In this document: piece after piece, positions 9,360-16,959 of the stretch
Position numbering within the stretch: the first letter of the stretch is position 1
How the letters are laid out: the number at the start of each line of letters is the position of its first letter
DNA from: SVTX01 sp045588675
GTDB taxonomy: Bacteria; Bacillota; Clostridia; Oscillospirales; CAG-272
Length of the DNA: 64,000 nt
Direction of reading: 5' to 3'
Assembly (NCBI GenBank): GCA_045588675.1
Contig: JAZNER010000046.1
Location: 62,001 to 126,000 of the forward strand
Translations under genes and position numbers: made by a program
Notes under the pieces: model-generated
The model's input: the letters and a program-made list of their open reading frames with translations, nothing else
Told to the model about the DNA's origin: nothing
The model's database searches: none

Positions 9360-9389
9360 AATAAATAATTTTGTTTACAATTAAAACTA

Positions 9390-9418
9390 TTGACAAAATT
9401 TTATTTGTGTAGTATAAT
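9390..9418 (+). promoter_or_regulatory. Perfect consensus promoter for the lipoprotein gene
   Basis: TTGACA (9390-9395), 17 bases, TATAAT (9413-9418). It lies about 44 bases upstream of the lipoprotein start at 9462, and there is no room for a riboswitch. Confidence 0.9.
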
Positions 9419-9461
9419 TTACTTATACTTTATTTCAGTGCAATTTTCGGAGGGTAACTCA

Positions 9462-9935
9462 ATGAAATCAATTAGAATTTTGTCTTTAATTTTAGTGTTG
9501 ATAACACTTGGATGCTTGTTTATTTCCTGCTCAAATAACGGTGATGACATTCAGCTTCCGGAAAGAGATTTTTATGATATGACAGTTTCTTTTCAAATCA
9601 AGAACTCATCAGGTAGAACAATAGTCAGTGCCGAAAATTATAATTATAAGGGTCACGAGGAGCCCACAATCCTTAATATTATCAGTGATTATCTTTACAT
9701 AGTTGAAGAGTTCAAGTGCACAATAGACAAAAACAATACCCTCGTTCAAGTTGGTAGCACTAAGGCTAGAACCGGTGAATATTGGGCATTTATGGATGGC
9801 ATCGACCACGATGTTCAAGCAATTCTTGCTAACTCAAGTCTTCAGAAAAAGCATTTTATTGATGAGAAAATGAGTGAATACTTAATAGAAGACGGCGGTC
9901 AGTTTACAGTTGTTCTCGTGCCCTCTGCCGATTAA
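9462..9935 (+). CDS. Lipoprotein with DUF4430-like domain
   Basis: Secreted lipoprotein of 157 residues. The signal peptide ends in a lipobox with Cys23 (LFISC). The mature part has TVSFQIKNSSGRTIV early and TGEYWAFMDGID late, which fits the DUF4430/transcobalamin C-terminal-like fold. A second protein of this type at 63151 sits under a cobalamin riboswitch, but this one has only a plain promoter. The ATG at 9462 follows CGGAGGG (9448-9454); the upstream in-frame start at 9390 falls inside the promoter and is not used. The ligand is unknown. Confidence 0.75.
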   Translation: MKSIRILSLILVLITLGCLFISCSNNGDDIQLPERDFYDMTVSFQIKNSSGRTIVSAENYNYKGHEEPTILNIISDYLYIVEEFKCTIDKNNTLVQVGSTKARTGEYWAFMDGIDHDVQAILANSSLQKKHFIDEKMSEYLIEDGGQFTVVLVPSAD

Positions 9936-9942
9936 TTAAATC

Positions 9943-9998
9943 AACCGACTTTTCCCAGGCGGGCTTCTCAAATACGCCCTGCGAACAGTCGGTTTTTA
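9943..9998 (+). terminator. Intrinsic terminator after the lipoprotein gene
   Basis: Outer stem AACCGACT/AGTCGGTT encloses an inner CAGGCG-type stem, and TTTTTA follows. The structure is longer than the other terminators here. Confidence 0.75.
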
Positions 9999-10051
9999 CT
10001 TTAAAATTGACATTATAATTTTGTTGCAGACTAACAAATGAAAGGGATTTT

Positions 10052-10633
10052 ATGTTAATATCAATTACAGGAAAGCTTGGTAGCGGAAAAAGCACGATTT
10101 GCGGAATAATGAAGGAAAGATACGGCTTTGAGATTTACAGCACAGGAGCAATCCAAAGAGAGTATGCAAGAAAGCTTGGCATAACAACTCTTGAGCTGAA
10201 CAAGAGAATGAATGAAAACCCCAATCTTGATGCCGAAATAGATAATGCTGTTACAGCAATGTCAATTGAGAGAAAAGATGATGCTTTGATTTTTGACTCC
10301 CGCATGGCTTGGCATTTTGCAAAAAACACATTCAAGATTTTTCTCACTATCGACCCTATGGAAGCGGCAAGACGAGTTATAAAAAATCAAAGGGGCGAGG
10401 AAGAGCGTTATACAGATGTAAATGACGCTTGCGAAAAGTTAGTTGAGAGAAGCCGTATTGAAAGAGATAGATTTGTCGAGATTTACGGCGTTGACTATTA
10501 TGATTATAACAATTTTAATCTTGTAGTTGATACGACAAGCCGTACACCCGAGGAGATAGTTAGTATAATTATGTCTGCCTATAATGAGTATAAGGACAAT
10601 AAAGAGGGCTATATTTCACCAAGACAAATTTAA
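10052..10633 (+). CDS. Cytidylate kinase-like P-loop NTPase
   Basis: A 193-residue P-loop kinase with Walker A GKLGSGKST (about residues 7-15). The motif FDSRMAWHF and the lid-like KNQRGEEERYTDVNDA resemble the (d)CMP kinase and dephospho-CoA kinase families. The final 'DTTSRTPEEIV' block is typical of cytidylate kinase-like proteins in Clostridia. It is likely a cytosolic nucleoside monophosphate kinase or a related small-molecule kinase; the substrate is not certain. The ATG has GAAAGGGA eight bases upstream. Confidence 0.75.
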   Translation: MLISITGKLGSGKSTICGIMKERYGFEIYSTGAIQREYARKLGITTLELNKRMNENPNLDAEIDNAVTAMSIERKDDALIFDSRMAWHFAKNTFKIFLTIDPMEAARRVIKNQRGEEERYTDVNDACEKLVERSRIERDRFVEIYGVDYYDYNNFNLVVDTTSRTPEEIVSIIMSAYNEYKDNKEGYISPRQI

Positions 10634-10694
10634 TCAAACGGTGCTTTATTATGTGCAAAATTGAGGTAATGAAAAAAGGCGAGCTGACTATAAA

Positions 10695-10728
10695 GAAAAA
10701 ATCAACCGAGAAGCTCGGTTGATTTTTT
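10695..10728 (+). terminator. Intrinsic terminator, functional on both strands
   Basis: Stem AAAAAATCAACCGAG/CTCGGTTGATTTTTT with a three-base loop, symmetrical A and T runs. It ends the kinase transcript and could also stop transcripts from the right. Confidence 0.85.
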
Positions 10729-10736
10729 GTTAATTC

Positions 10737-10779
10737 AATAATATTTGTGTTGCGGCGTTGTCGCAACACAAATATTATT
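10737..10779 (-). terminator. Long hairpin overlapping the end of the MutS-like gene
   Basis: An 18-base stem AATAATATTTGTGTTGCG with its complement, closing at 10779 and overlapping the stop codon of the MutS-like gene. The tail has only a short T stretch, so together with the neighbouring hairpin it forms a tandem convergent terminator. Confidence 0.65.
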
Positions 10780-12388
10780 ATTTTGATATTTTTTTGAGTA
10801 TATTTTCGTATGTTAAGCCATAGCGCTCGGCAATATCGCGGGCGTAGCTCTTTCCGTCGGGCTTTGCACGGAAAATTTTAAACGAGCGTTTTCCTTCCTC
10901 AATACCTGCAACAAGTGTGTCAATCTTTACGCCGCCCTGTGCTACAGCTTGCGCGTTAATTCTATCGATTTCAGAGGCAAGCTCATGCAGGTGTGTTGCG
11001 AACAGGCAACGGCAACCGACAATTGCAATTCCCGTGAGCACCTCTGATGCAATATACGAGCCCTCATATGAGCCAGTTGAAGAAAACGATTCGTCAAGCA
11101 AAACAAGACTATGGCTTGTAACGCTGTCAAAAATTTCTCCCAGTCGGGCACATTCCTCACCCAAACGACCTTTATCTATTGTGTCGTCAGCTCCAGTGGG
11201 GAAGTGTGTATAAATGGCGTCGGCAGGGCTTATTCTGGCACTCTTGGCAGGAACATACATTCCAAGCTGCATCATAGCAAGTGCAAGACCAAGCGCACAG
11301 GTAATTACTGATTTACCGCCTCTGTTTGGGCCTGTAAGAACATAAATCAGAGCCTCGCTTTTATTGAAACAAACATCGTTTGCAACGATTTCCTCGCCGT
11401 CCTGAAGCTTCAGGGCAACTGCGGGGTTGTAAAGCTCATCTGCCTCAAAAACTCTTTCATCGGCGTTTGCAATTTCTGGAGCAGAAAGATAATAGCCTCG
11501 AGCTTTAAGCTTATTCAGCATATCGGTGCCCTTAACGACGAATTCAATTTCGGGCATAAGACCGAGCAGAAAATCGGTGTTTTCCAGAACATAAGTCTGC
11601 ACAATCTTTTTCCAGGATTTAAGGGAAGAGCGATAGACCTCATTTATTGCCGAATTAAACGCGATAGACAAAGCAGTTTTTTGATTATCTGATTGCTTTT
11701 TTCCGAAGGGTACAAGATTTGCAATACAAGTGTATTCATCTTCCTTGAAATTAAGCCTTAAAATTTTGTCAAGCGTATCTCCAGATTTGAAGGGCTCTGA
11801 ATTAATCGACAAAACTCCCGAATAGGTTGGACGAAGCTGTGAATCAAGGTTAACGCCAATTGAAACGCTCTTAATTTCGCGGACTCTTTTTGTCAGCTCA
11901 TTCAGCTTCTGGTTGAGCTCTGCATAATACTCGGATTGTGCAAGCTCTTTTATTCTTTCTTCAAGAACTATAAATGCTCGGCTTTTTATTTGAGATTTTG
12001 CTTCGGACAAGCCCTTGTAAAGAATTTCAATGCAGGAAATATAAAGCTCGATCTCGGTAATGCTTGATAAATAATCATCGGAGCCTGTGCTGTCGGCTTC
12101 AAGTCGGCGTAGCTCTGTTATATCAGTCAGAACAGGCATAAGCTTATTTAGCGTATCGGCAAGCACAGGACAGCTCATCATGTCCTCAAATACTTCTGTT
12201 CGGTATTTCATAACCTCTTGAGAGGTTGTAAAATAATCAGATAGCGAGGATGCGCTCAAATCAAATATTTCAAGCATACCAAGCTGTTCAAGCGTGTACA
12301 TATCGATATATGGGCGGTCTTTTCCCGCATAATAATCTTGTTTTGCTTTTTCATTAGGATAAATCAAGCTGAAATTTGTTAAATCCAT
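10778..12388 (-). CDS. MutS-family ATPase without mismatch-recognition domain
   Basis: A 536-residue protein whose C-terminal third is the MutS ABC-type ATPase: Walker A GPNRGGKS, then LLDESFSSTGSYEGSYIA (Walker B plus signature region) and FATHLHELA. The first 330 residues are the helical core and clamp type. The N-terminal mismatch-binding domain of MutS and the Smr nuclease of MutS2 are both absent. Proteins of this stand-alone type are common in Firmicutes but their role is not settled. The start at 12388 has GAGGAGATATTTTCA upstream. It is the second gene of an operon with a PHP phosphatase, 23 bases apart. Confidence 0.85.
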   Translation of the reverse strand: MDLTNFSLIYPNEKAKQDYYAGKDRPYIDMYTLEQLGMLEIFDLSASSLSDYFTTSQEVMKYRTEVFEDMMSCPVLADTLNKLMPVLTDITELRRLEADSTGSDDYLSSITEIELYISCIEILYKGLSEAKSQIKSRAFIVLEERIKELAQSEYYAELNQKLNELTKRVREIKSVSIGVNLDSQLRPTYSGVLSINSEPFKSGDTLDKILRLNFKEDEYTCIANLVPFGKKQSDNQKTALSIAFNSAINEVYRSSLKSWKKIVQTYVLENTDFLLGLMPEIEFVVKGTDMLNKLKARGYYLSAPEIANADERVFEADELYNPAVALKLQDGEEIVANDVCFNKSEALIYVLTGPNRGGKSVITCALGLALAMMQLGMYVPAKSARISPADAIYTHFPTGADDTIDKGRLGEECARLGEIFDSVTSHSLVLLDESFSSTGSYEGSYIASEVLTGIAIVGCRCLFATHLHELASEIDRINAQAVAQGGVKIDTLVAGIEEGKRSFKIFRAKPDGKSYARDIAERYGLTYENILKKISK

Positions 12389-12411
12389 TGAAAATATCTC
12401 CTCTAAAACAG

Positions 12412-13233
12412 TTATATTTTAATTTGAACCTTTTTTCCGTTGCGTACAACGCAAACTTCGTCAAAGCCGACATTTTTAATTAAGTTAAAGCCGTCTTGAA
12501 TACAGTTGCCTAAGCCTTCAGGAGAGTGCGCATCGCTTCCAAGTGTGATAAGCTTGCCTCCGCAATCCTTATATAGTGACAGTATGCTTTGGTCTGGCAT
12601 TGCAAAGCCCAAACCCTTAGAAAGAGTTGAAACATTTACTTCAAGAGCGATTTTTCGCTTTATTATCTTGTCAAAAAAGTCTGACAGCTTTTCAAAATGA
12701 CGGGTAAAATCGTATTGTTTACCGCAAAGGGCAATATACCTTTGCATATATGTCAAGTGTCCTATCGTATCTATTTGCGGGACGGTATCAACAATATCTG
12801 AAAGCTCATCTATATATTGTTCAAACCAAATGCCGATTTGTCTGTCATCATCAAGCCTTGAGAAATCTATGTAATAGAAATCGGGCTGATTTGTAAGATT
12901 GTGAAGTGAGGCTATTACAAATTCAAAGTTTTGGTCTTTCAGTAGCTTTTCTGCTTCTTTTGGGCATTGATTAGCTTGTCCTATTTCAATGCCATAGGTT
13001 AAATTGATTTTATCACCGTATTTTTCCCGAGCCTCACAAATTGCATTATATGCGGAATTGCGGTCATAGGGGGGATAGTCGTTTCCGTCTGTAAAATTGC
13101 ACTCGAAGTGGTCGGTAATCGCTATATCACTGATACCTTTTTCAATGGCGGAACGGCAAAGTGAAGCGGGAGTCGATGATTTGTCGCCGTCAAAAGAAAA
13201 ACAAGTATGCGTGTGATAATCACAAATAAACAT
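12412..13233 (-). CDS. PHP-domain histidinol-phosphatase family protein
   Basis: A 273-residue PHP-domain phosphoesterase. The metal-binding motifs are DYHTHTCFSFDG at the N-terminus, ITDHFE, the internal EIGQANQ, SLHNLTN, then HLTYMQR and GSDAHSPEGLG at the C-terminus. It is the HisK type that makes L-histidinol from its phosphate, but no other his gene lies here, so the substrate may differ. The ATG at 13233 has TGGGAGGTG five to six bases upstream, better than an in-frame start at 13248. It is co-transcribed with the MutS-like gene. Confidence 0.85.
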   Translation of the reverse strand: MFICDYHTHTCFSFDGDKSSTPASLCRSAIEKGISDIAITDHFECNFTDGNDYPPYDRNSAYNAICEAREKYGDKINLTYGIEIGQANQCPKEAEKLLKDQNFEFVIASLHNLTNQPDFYYIDFSRLDDDRQIGIWFEQYIDELSDIVDTVPQIDTIGHLTYMQRYIALCGKQYDFTRHFEKLSDFFDKIIKRKIALEVNVSTLSKGLGFAMPDQSILSLYKDCGGKLITLGSDAHSPEGLGNCIQDGFNLIKNVGFDEVCVVRNGKKVQIKI

Positions 13234-13320
13234 AAATTCACCTCCCACAATTACTACATATTATTTTATCACATTTTTTTAAATTTGTATATACATTTTT
13301 GAAAATATTTTAATATATAC

Positions 13321-13349
13321 TTGAAAAAAATACAAAAATATGTTAAAAT
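13321..13349 (+). promoter_or_regulatory. Promoter for uxaC
   Basis: TTGAAA (13321-13326), 17-base spacer, TAAAAT (13344-13349). It is followed by a short untranslated region with GGAGG at 13385 and a four-codon frame (13393-13407) whose stop overlaps the uxaC start as ATGA. Confidence 0.75.
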
Positions 13350-13403
13350 AATAAAAATAGAATTTTTGTATGAAAATTTTATTTGGAGGTTAATGTTTAA
13401 AAA

Positions 13404-14822
13404 ATGAAAAAATTTATGGATAAGGATTTTCTTCTTGAAACTCCTACGGCTATAAAGCTATATGAGGAAGGCGCAAGTCGCTTGCCTATTATTGACTATC
13501 ATTGTCACCTTTCTCCCGCCGAGATTGCCGAAAACAAGAAGTTTTCCAATATAACAGAGCTTTGGCTGTATGCCGACCACTATAAATGGCGTGCGATGCG
13601 CTCTTGCGGGGTAGATGAGAAATATATTACAGGTGACGGCTCTGATTTTGAAAAATTCAGAGAATACTGCCGTATTATGCCACTTTTGATTGGCAATCCG
13701 CTCTATCATTGGAGCCATCTTGAGCTTCGCAGATACTTTGACTGTGAGCTTGTAATCAATTCTCAAAACTGTGAGAGGATTTGGAAGCATACCGCAGAGA
13801 AGCTTGCCCGTGACAGCTTTGGAGCGCAGGATTACATCAGAAGCTCAAATGTCGCTCTTCTTTGCACGACCGACGACCCGTCGGATGACCTTAAATATCA
13901 CAGGCAAATAAAAGCTTCGGGATTTGAAACTCAGGTTTTGCCCGCCTTCCGTCCCGACAAGATATTGAATATAGAGCGAAAGGGAATTTGTGATTATGTC
14001 AACACTCTCGCGAAAAGCACGGGAGTTGAAATTACCGATTACGATAGCCTTTGCAAAGCATACGAGGTTTCCCTTGAACGCTTTGACGAGCTTGGCTGCA
14101 GAACGGCGGATATCGGTATGGATAATTATGTTTCCTTTGCCTTACCGGACAAATATCACGCGAATGAAATCTTCAAAAAGGCACTTAAAAGTGACGGCGC
14201 AGAGATAAGCGAGAGCGAGCTTGCTTTATGGAAAACACAGATGATGAGGCATTTCGGACTTGAATTTGTCAAGCGTGATTGGGTTTTACAAATACACTAC
14301 GGTGTGCTTCGTAATCCCAATAAGACTATGTTTTCAAAATTGGGCGCAGACTCGGGCTATGACACAATTCACGCAAAGAACTGTATTGCCGATTTAGCAG
14401 CACTCCTTAACTATATGGAAGAGGAAAATGCTCTGCCAAGAACGATTTTATATCCGATTAACCCGTCGGACAATGCCGCTATCGGCACTCTTTGCGGAAG
14501 CTTTTGCCGAGGAGATGGCACTAATATGCCCACAGTTGTTCAAGGCAGCGGTTGGTGGTTCAACGACAACATTGACGGTATGGAGGCGCAGCTCAGAAGC
14601 TTTGCAAATCTTGCAGCCTTAGGTAATTTTGTGGGTATGCTTACAGACTCAAGAAGCTTTATGTCTTATCCAAGACACGAATATTTCAGAAGAATATTCT
14701 GTAACATAATCGGAAATTGGATTGAAAACGGATTTTATCCCGACGATATGGAAAATGCCCTTGAAATCGTAAAACGCATTTCCTATGATAATGCTAAAAA
14801 TTATTTTAAATTCGAAATTTAA
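13404..14822 (+). CDS. uxaC: Glucuronate isomerase UxaC
   Basis: Uronate isomerase, 472 residues, of the amidohydrolase superfamily. It turns glucuronate into fructuronate and galacturonate into tagaturonate. The signature IDYHCHLSPAEIAENKKF (metal-binding His-x-His, about residues 31-33) is clear. The typical NPLYHWSHLELRRYF and the late GMLTDSRSFMSYPRHEYFRR follow. It fits with uxuA and the SDR reductase at 43650-45536, which would take fructuronate on to 2-keto-3-deoxygluconate. The nearest GGAGG is 14 bases upstream and serves better a four-codon frame ending in ATGA, so translation may be by coupling. Confidence 0.96.
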   Translation: MKKFMDKDFLLETPTAIKLYEEGASRLPIIDYHCHLSPAEIAENKKFSNITELWLYADHYKWRAMRSCGVDEKYITGDGSDFEKFREYCRIMPLLIGNPLYHWSHLELRRYFDCELVINSQNCERIWKHTAEKLARDSFGAQDYIRSSNVALLCTTDDPSDDLKYHRQIKASGFETQVLPAFRPDKILNIERKGICDYVNTLAKSTGVEITDYDSLCKAYEVSLERFDELGCRTADIGMDNYVSFALPDKYHANEIFKKALKSDGAEISESELALWKTQMMRHFGLEFVKRDWVLQIHYGVLRNPNKTMFSKLGADSGYDTIHAKNCIADLAALLNYMEEENALPRTILYPINPSDNAAIGTLCGSFCRGDGTNMPTVVQGSGWWFNDNIDGMEAQLRSFANLAALGNFVGMLTDSRSFMSYPRHEYFRRIFCNIIGNWIENGFYPDDMENALEIVKRISYDNAKNYFKFEI

Positions 14823-14845
14823 AAGCTATATTTATGGAGGTAAAT

Positions 14846-15058
14846 ATGTATTATTTTGAAGAAAAAAAGAAAAAGGTAAGCCTTGTAAAGATTATTCTTA
14901 CAGTTGTAGGTATCGCTGCCGCTATTGCAGCTGTAGCATCCGCAATTATGTTCTGGAAAAAGAAAAAGTGTGAAGAGCATCAAATTGAGGACGAAATTGA
15001 AGCTGTTATCAATGAAGCATTCGCCGAGGAAGAAGTTTGCGAAGAGGACGCAGAATAA
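14846..15058 (+). CDS. Small single-pass membrane protein
   Basis: A 70-residue protein with a Lys-rich start (EEKKKKVSLVK), one Ala-rich membrane helix (about residues 17-38), a KKKK stop-transfer block, and an acidic C-terminus ending EEEVCEEDAE. The ATG at 14846 has GGAGG seven bases upstream. It lies between uxaC and the dehydrogenase, eight bases before the latter. No family recognised. The charge pattern suggests the acidic tail is cytosolic or faces a partner protein, which is inference. Confidence 0.7.
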   Translation: MYYFEEKKKKVSLVKIILTVVGIAAAIAAVASAIMFWKKKKCEEHQIEDEIEAVINEAFAEEEVCEEDAE

Positions 15059-15066
15059 TACAAGCT

Positions 15067-16014
15067 ATGAAATTGACCTTTCTTGATGCCAATACTATTG
15101 GCAGAGATATTGACCTTTCCGCATTTAAGAGATTTGGTAAGCTTGTAGTTTACGGCTCAACGACAGATGATGAGTTTTTATCTCACGCAAATGATAGCGA
15201 TGTTCTGATTGTCAATAAATTGAAATTAGGAAGACATAATCTGCCTGATTGCAAAAGCTTAAAGCTTATTTGTGTTACGGCGACAGGTTTTGACAATATA
15301 GATACAGAGTACTGCCGTGAAGCGGGAATTGCCGTTTGCAATGTGATTGGATATTCTACTCAAAATGTTGCCCAACTAACGCTTGCTATGGCGCTTTCCT
15401 TGATTTCACATTTGGCCGAATTTAACCGCTCGGTTTCAGATGGCTCATATTCAAGAGGGAAGTCTGCCAATATTCTGACACCTGTTTATCACGAAATTTA
15501 CGGTAAAACCTGGGGAATTGTAGGATATGGGAATATAGGCCGTCAGGTAGGCAAGGTGGCGGAGGCACTTGGTTGTCGTGTTATTGTTAACAAAAGAGCT
15601 CCCGTAGCAGACGCGGAGTGTGTTGACCTTGAAACGCTTTGCCGTGAAGCAGATATAATCAGTATCCATACACCTCTGAATGATGAATCGCGCGGGCTTA
15701 TCAGCCGTGAAATGATTGCTCTTATGAAGAAAGATGCAATTCTTATTAATGTTGCGCGCGGTGCTGTTGCCGATGAAGCTGCTATTGCAGATGCTATACT
15801 TGAAAATAGGCTTGGCGGTGTTGGTATTGACGTCTATTCGAAGGAACCGTTCCCGACCGAGCACCCCTATACAAAAATTGCAGGACGCGATAATGTTATA
15901 TTGACTCCTCATATGGCCTGGGGCTCTTATGAGGCGAGAGTGCGTTGCTGTGATGAAATCGTGCTTAATATTGAAGCTTTTTTGAAGGGCGATAGGCGTT
16001 GCCGAGTTGTTTAA
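15067..16014 (+). CDS. D-isomer-specific 2-hydroxyacid dehydrogenase
   Basis: NAD-dependent 2-hydroxyacid dehydrogenase, 315 residues. The Rossmann motif is GIVGYGNIGRQVG (about residues 150-162). The catalytic Arg is in NVARGAVADE, the Glu in GIDVYSKEPFP and the His in LTPHMAWGSYEAR. The last motif is like hydroxypyruvate/glycerate dehydrogenases. The start at 15067 was chosen because homologues begin near MKLTFLDA; it lies eight bases past the preceding stop. It shares a transcript with uxaC and may reduce or oxidise a sugar-acid product, which is inference from context. Confidence 0.9.
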   Translation: MKLTFLDANTIGRDIDLSAFKRFGKLVVYGSTTDDEFLSHANDSDVLIVNKLKLGRHNLPDCKSLKLICVTATGFDNIDTEYCREAGIAVCNVIGYSTQNVAQLTLAMALSLISHLAEFNRSVSDGSYSRGKSANILTPVYHEIYGKTWGIVGYGNIGRQVGKVAEALGCRVIVNKRAPVADAECVDLETLCREADIISIHTPLNDESRGLISREMIALMKKDAILINVARGAVADEAAIADAILENRLGGVGIDVYSKEPFPTEHPYTKIAGRDNVILTPHMAWGSYEARVRCCDEIVLNIEAFLKGDRRCRVV

Positions 16015-16028
16015 TAACGAATAATTAT

Positions 16029-16076
16029 AAAATGAGATGCTATTTTCCCAAAAGGATGTCAGCATCTCATTTTTGT
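16029..16076 (+). terminator. Intrinsic terminator after the dehydrogenase
   Basis: Stem AAAATGAGATGCT/AGCATCTCATTTT with a 19-base loop, followed by TTG. Confidence 0.8.
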
Positions 16077-16109
16077 AGCGTGAAAAGTAAAATAATTTTT
16101 GAAAATCGG

Positions 16110-16138
16110 TTTACAAAAGTGTAAAATTATGGTATAAT
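16110..16138 (+). promoter_or_regulatory. Promoter for the pseudouridine synthase gene, with TTTAC-N6-GTAAA repeat
   Basis: TTTACA (16110-16115), 17-base spacer, TATAAT (16133-16138). The -35 box is the left half of TTTAC-AAAAGT-GTAAA, an inverted repeat also present at the pyrH promoter. Confidence 0.85.
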
Positions 16139-16169
16139 TTATATAGTTTTTGAAGGGAGGTAAGCTCTT

Positions 16170-16907
16170 TTGCGTCTTGATAAATTTATTGTTGATTGCG
16201 GTCTTGCTACAAGAACTGAAATTGCCAAAGCGGCGCGCGGCGGTGCGATCTTGGTGAACGGCGTTCCATTCAGGCGCGCGGGAGGGCATATTGACCCTAA
16301 TATTGATAAAGTGACATATTGCGGCAGAGAGGTTGTTTATCGTGCCGTAACTTATGTTATGCTTAATAAGCCTGAGGGCTATGTCAGTGCAACCGACGAC
16401 GACAAATCACCGACTGTTCTTTCGCTTTTGCCGGAAGAGCTGCAAAAAATCGGTCTTTTTCCGTGCGGCAGACTTGACAAAAACACGGTAGGCTTAATGC
16501 TCTTAACAAATAACGGACCGCTGGCACATAAGCTGTTAGCACCGAAAAATCACGTTGACAAGGTATATTACTTTATAGCAGACGATAACGTAACAGAGGA
16601 TGACGTCAAAAGGCTTGAAGACGGGGTTGATATTGGTGGATATGTTACCGCACCCTGCAAGGTTGAAATGCTTAATTCGAAAGAAGGGTATATCACTCTG
16701 ACCGAGGGTAAGTATCATCAAATCAAGCTAATGCTCAAAGCGGTTTGCAACAAAGTGATTTTTCTTGAAAGGAAGAGCTTTGGTCCTGTTGCTCTTGATG
16801 AAGGCTTAGAGAGAGGCGAGTGGAGATTTCTTACCGATAGAGAGCAAAAGGCTCTTGAGGATCGTGCCAAAGCAATGAAGCCGCCAGCTGAAAGCGTTGA
16901 GATTTAA
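16170..16907 (+). CDS. RsuA/RluB-family 16S/23S rRNA pseudouridine synthase
   Basis: A 245-residue pseudouridine synthase. It has an N-terminal S4 RNA-binding domain (MRLDKFIVDCGLATRTE and GAILVNG). The catalytic domain carries GRLDKNTVGLMLLTNNG, with the essential Asp in GRLD (about residue 104). The C-terminal EGKYHQIKLMLKAVCNKV is also typical. The start is a TTG at 16170 with GGGAGG nine bases upstream, as in many Firmicute homologues. It is followed 52 bases later by the Tex gene in the same direction. Confidence 0.92.
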   Translation: MRLDKFIVDCGLATRTEIAKAARGGAILVNGVPFRRAGGHIDPNIDKVTYCGREVVYRAVTYVMLNKPEGYVSATDDDKSPTVLSLLPEELQKIGLFPCGRLDKNTVGLMLLTNNGPLAHKLLAPKNHVDKVYYFIADDNVTEDDVKRLEDGVDIGGYVTAPCKVEMLNSKEGYITLTEGKYHQIKLMLKAVCNKVIFLERKSFGPVALDEGLERGEWRFLTDREQKALEDRAKAMKPPAESVEI

Positions 16908-16959
16908 GTAGCCAAAATATTGAAAAAGAAACATTTATATATTGTAAAAGAGGAGAAGT

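Noticed and set aside
10651..10722. A 23-codon frame ending inside the terminator after the kinase gene
   Set aside because: No ribosome binding site, and its last third is the terminator stem; probably chance.
15451..16065. A 204-codon antisense frame over the dehydrogenase gene
   Set aside because: The opposite strand codes a well-matched dehydrogenase; the antisense translation has no family features.
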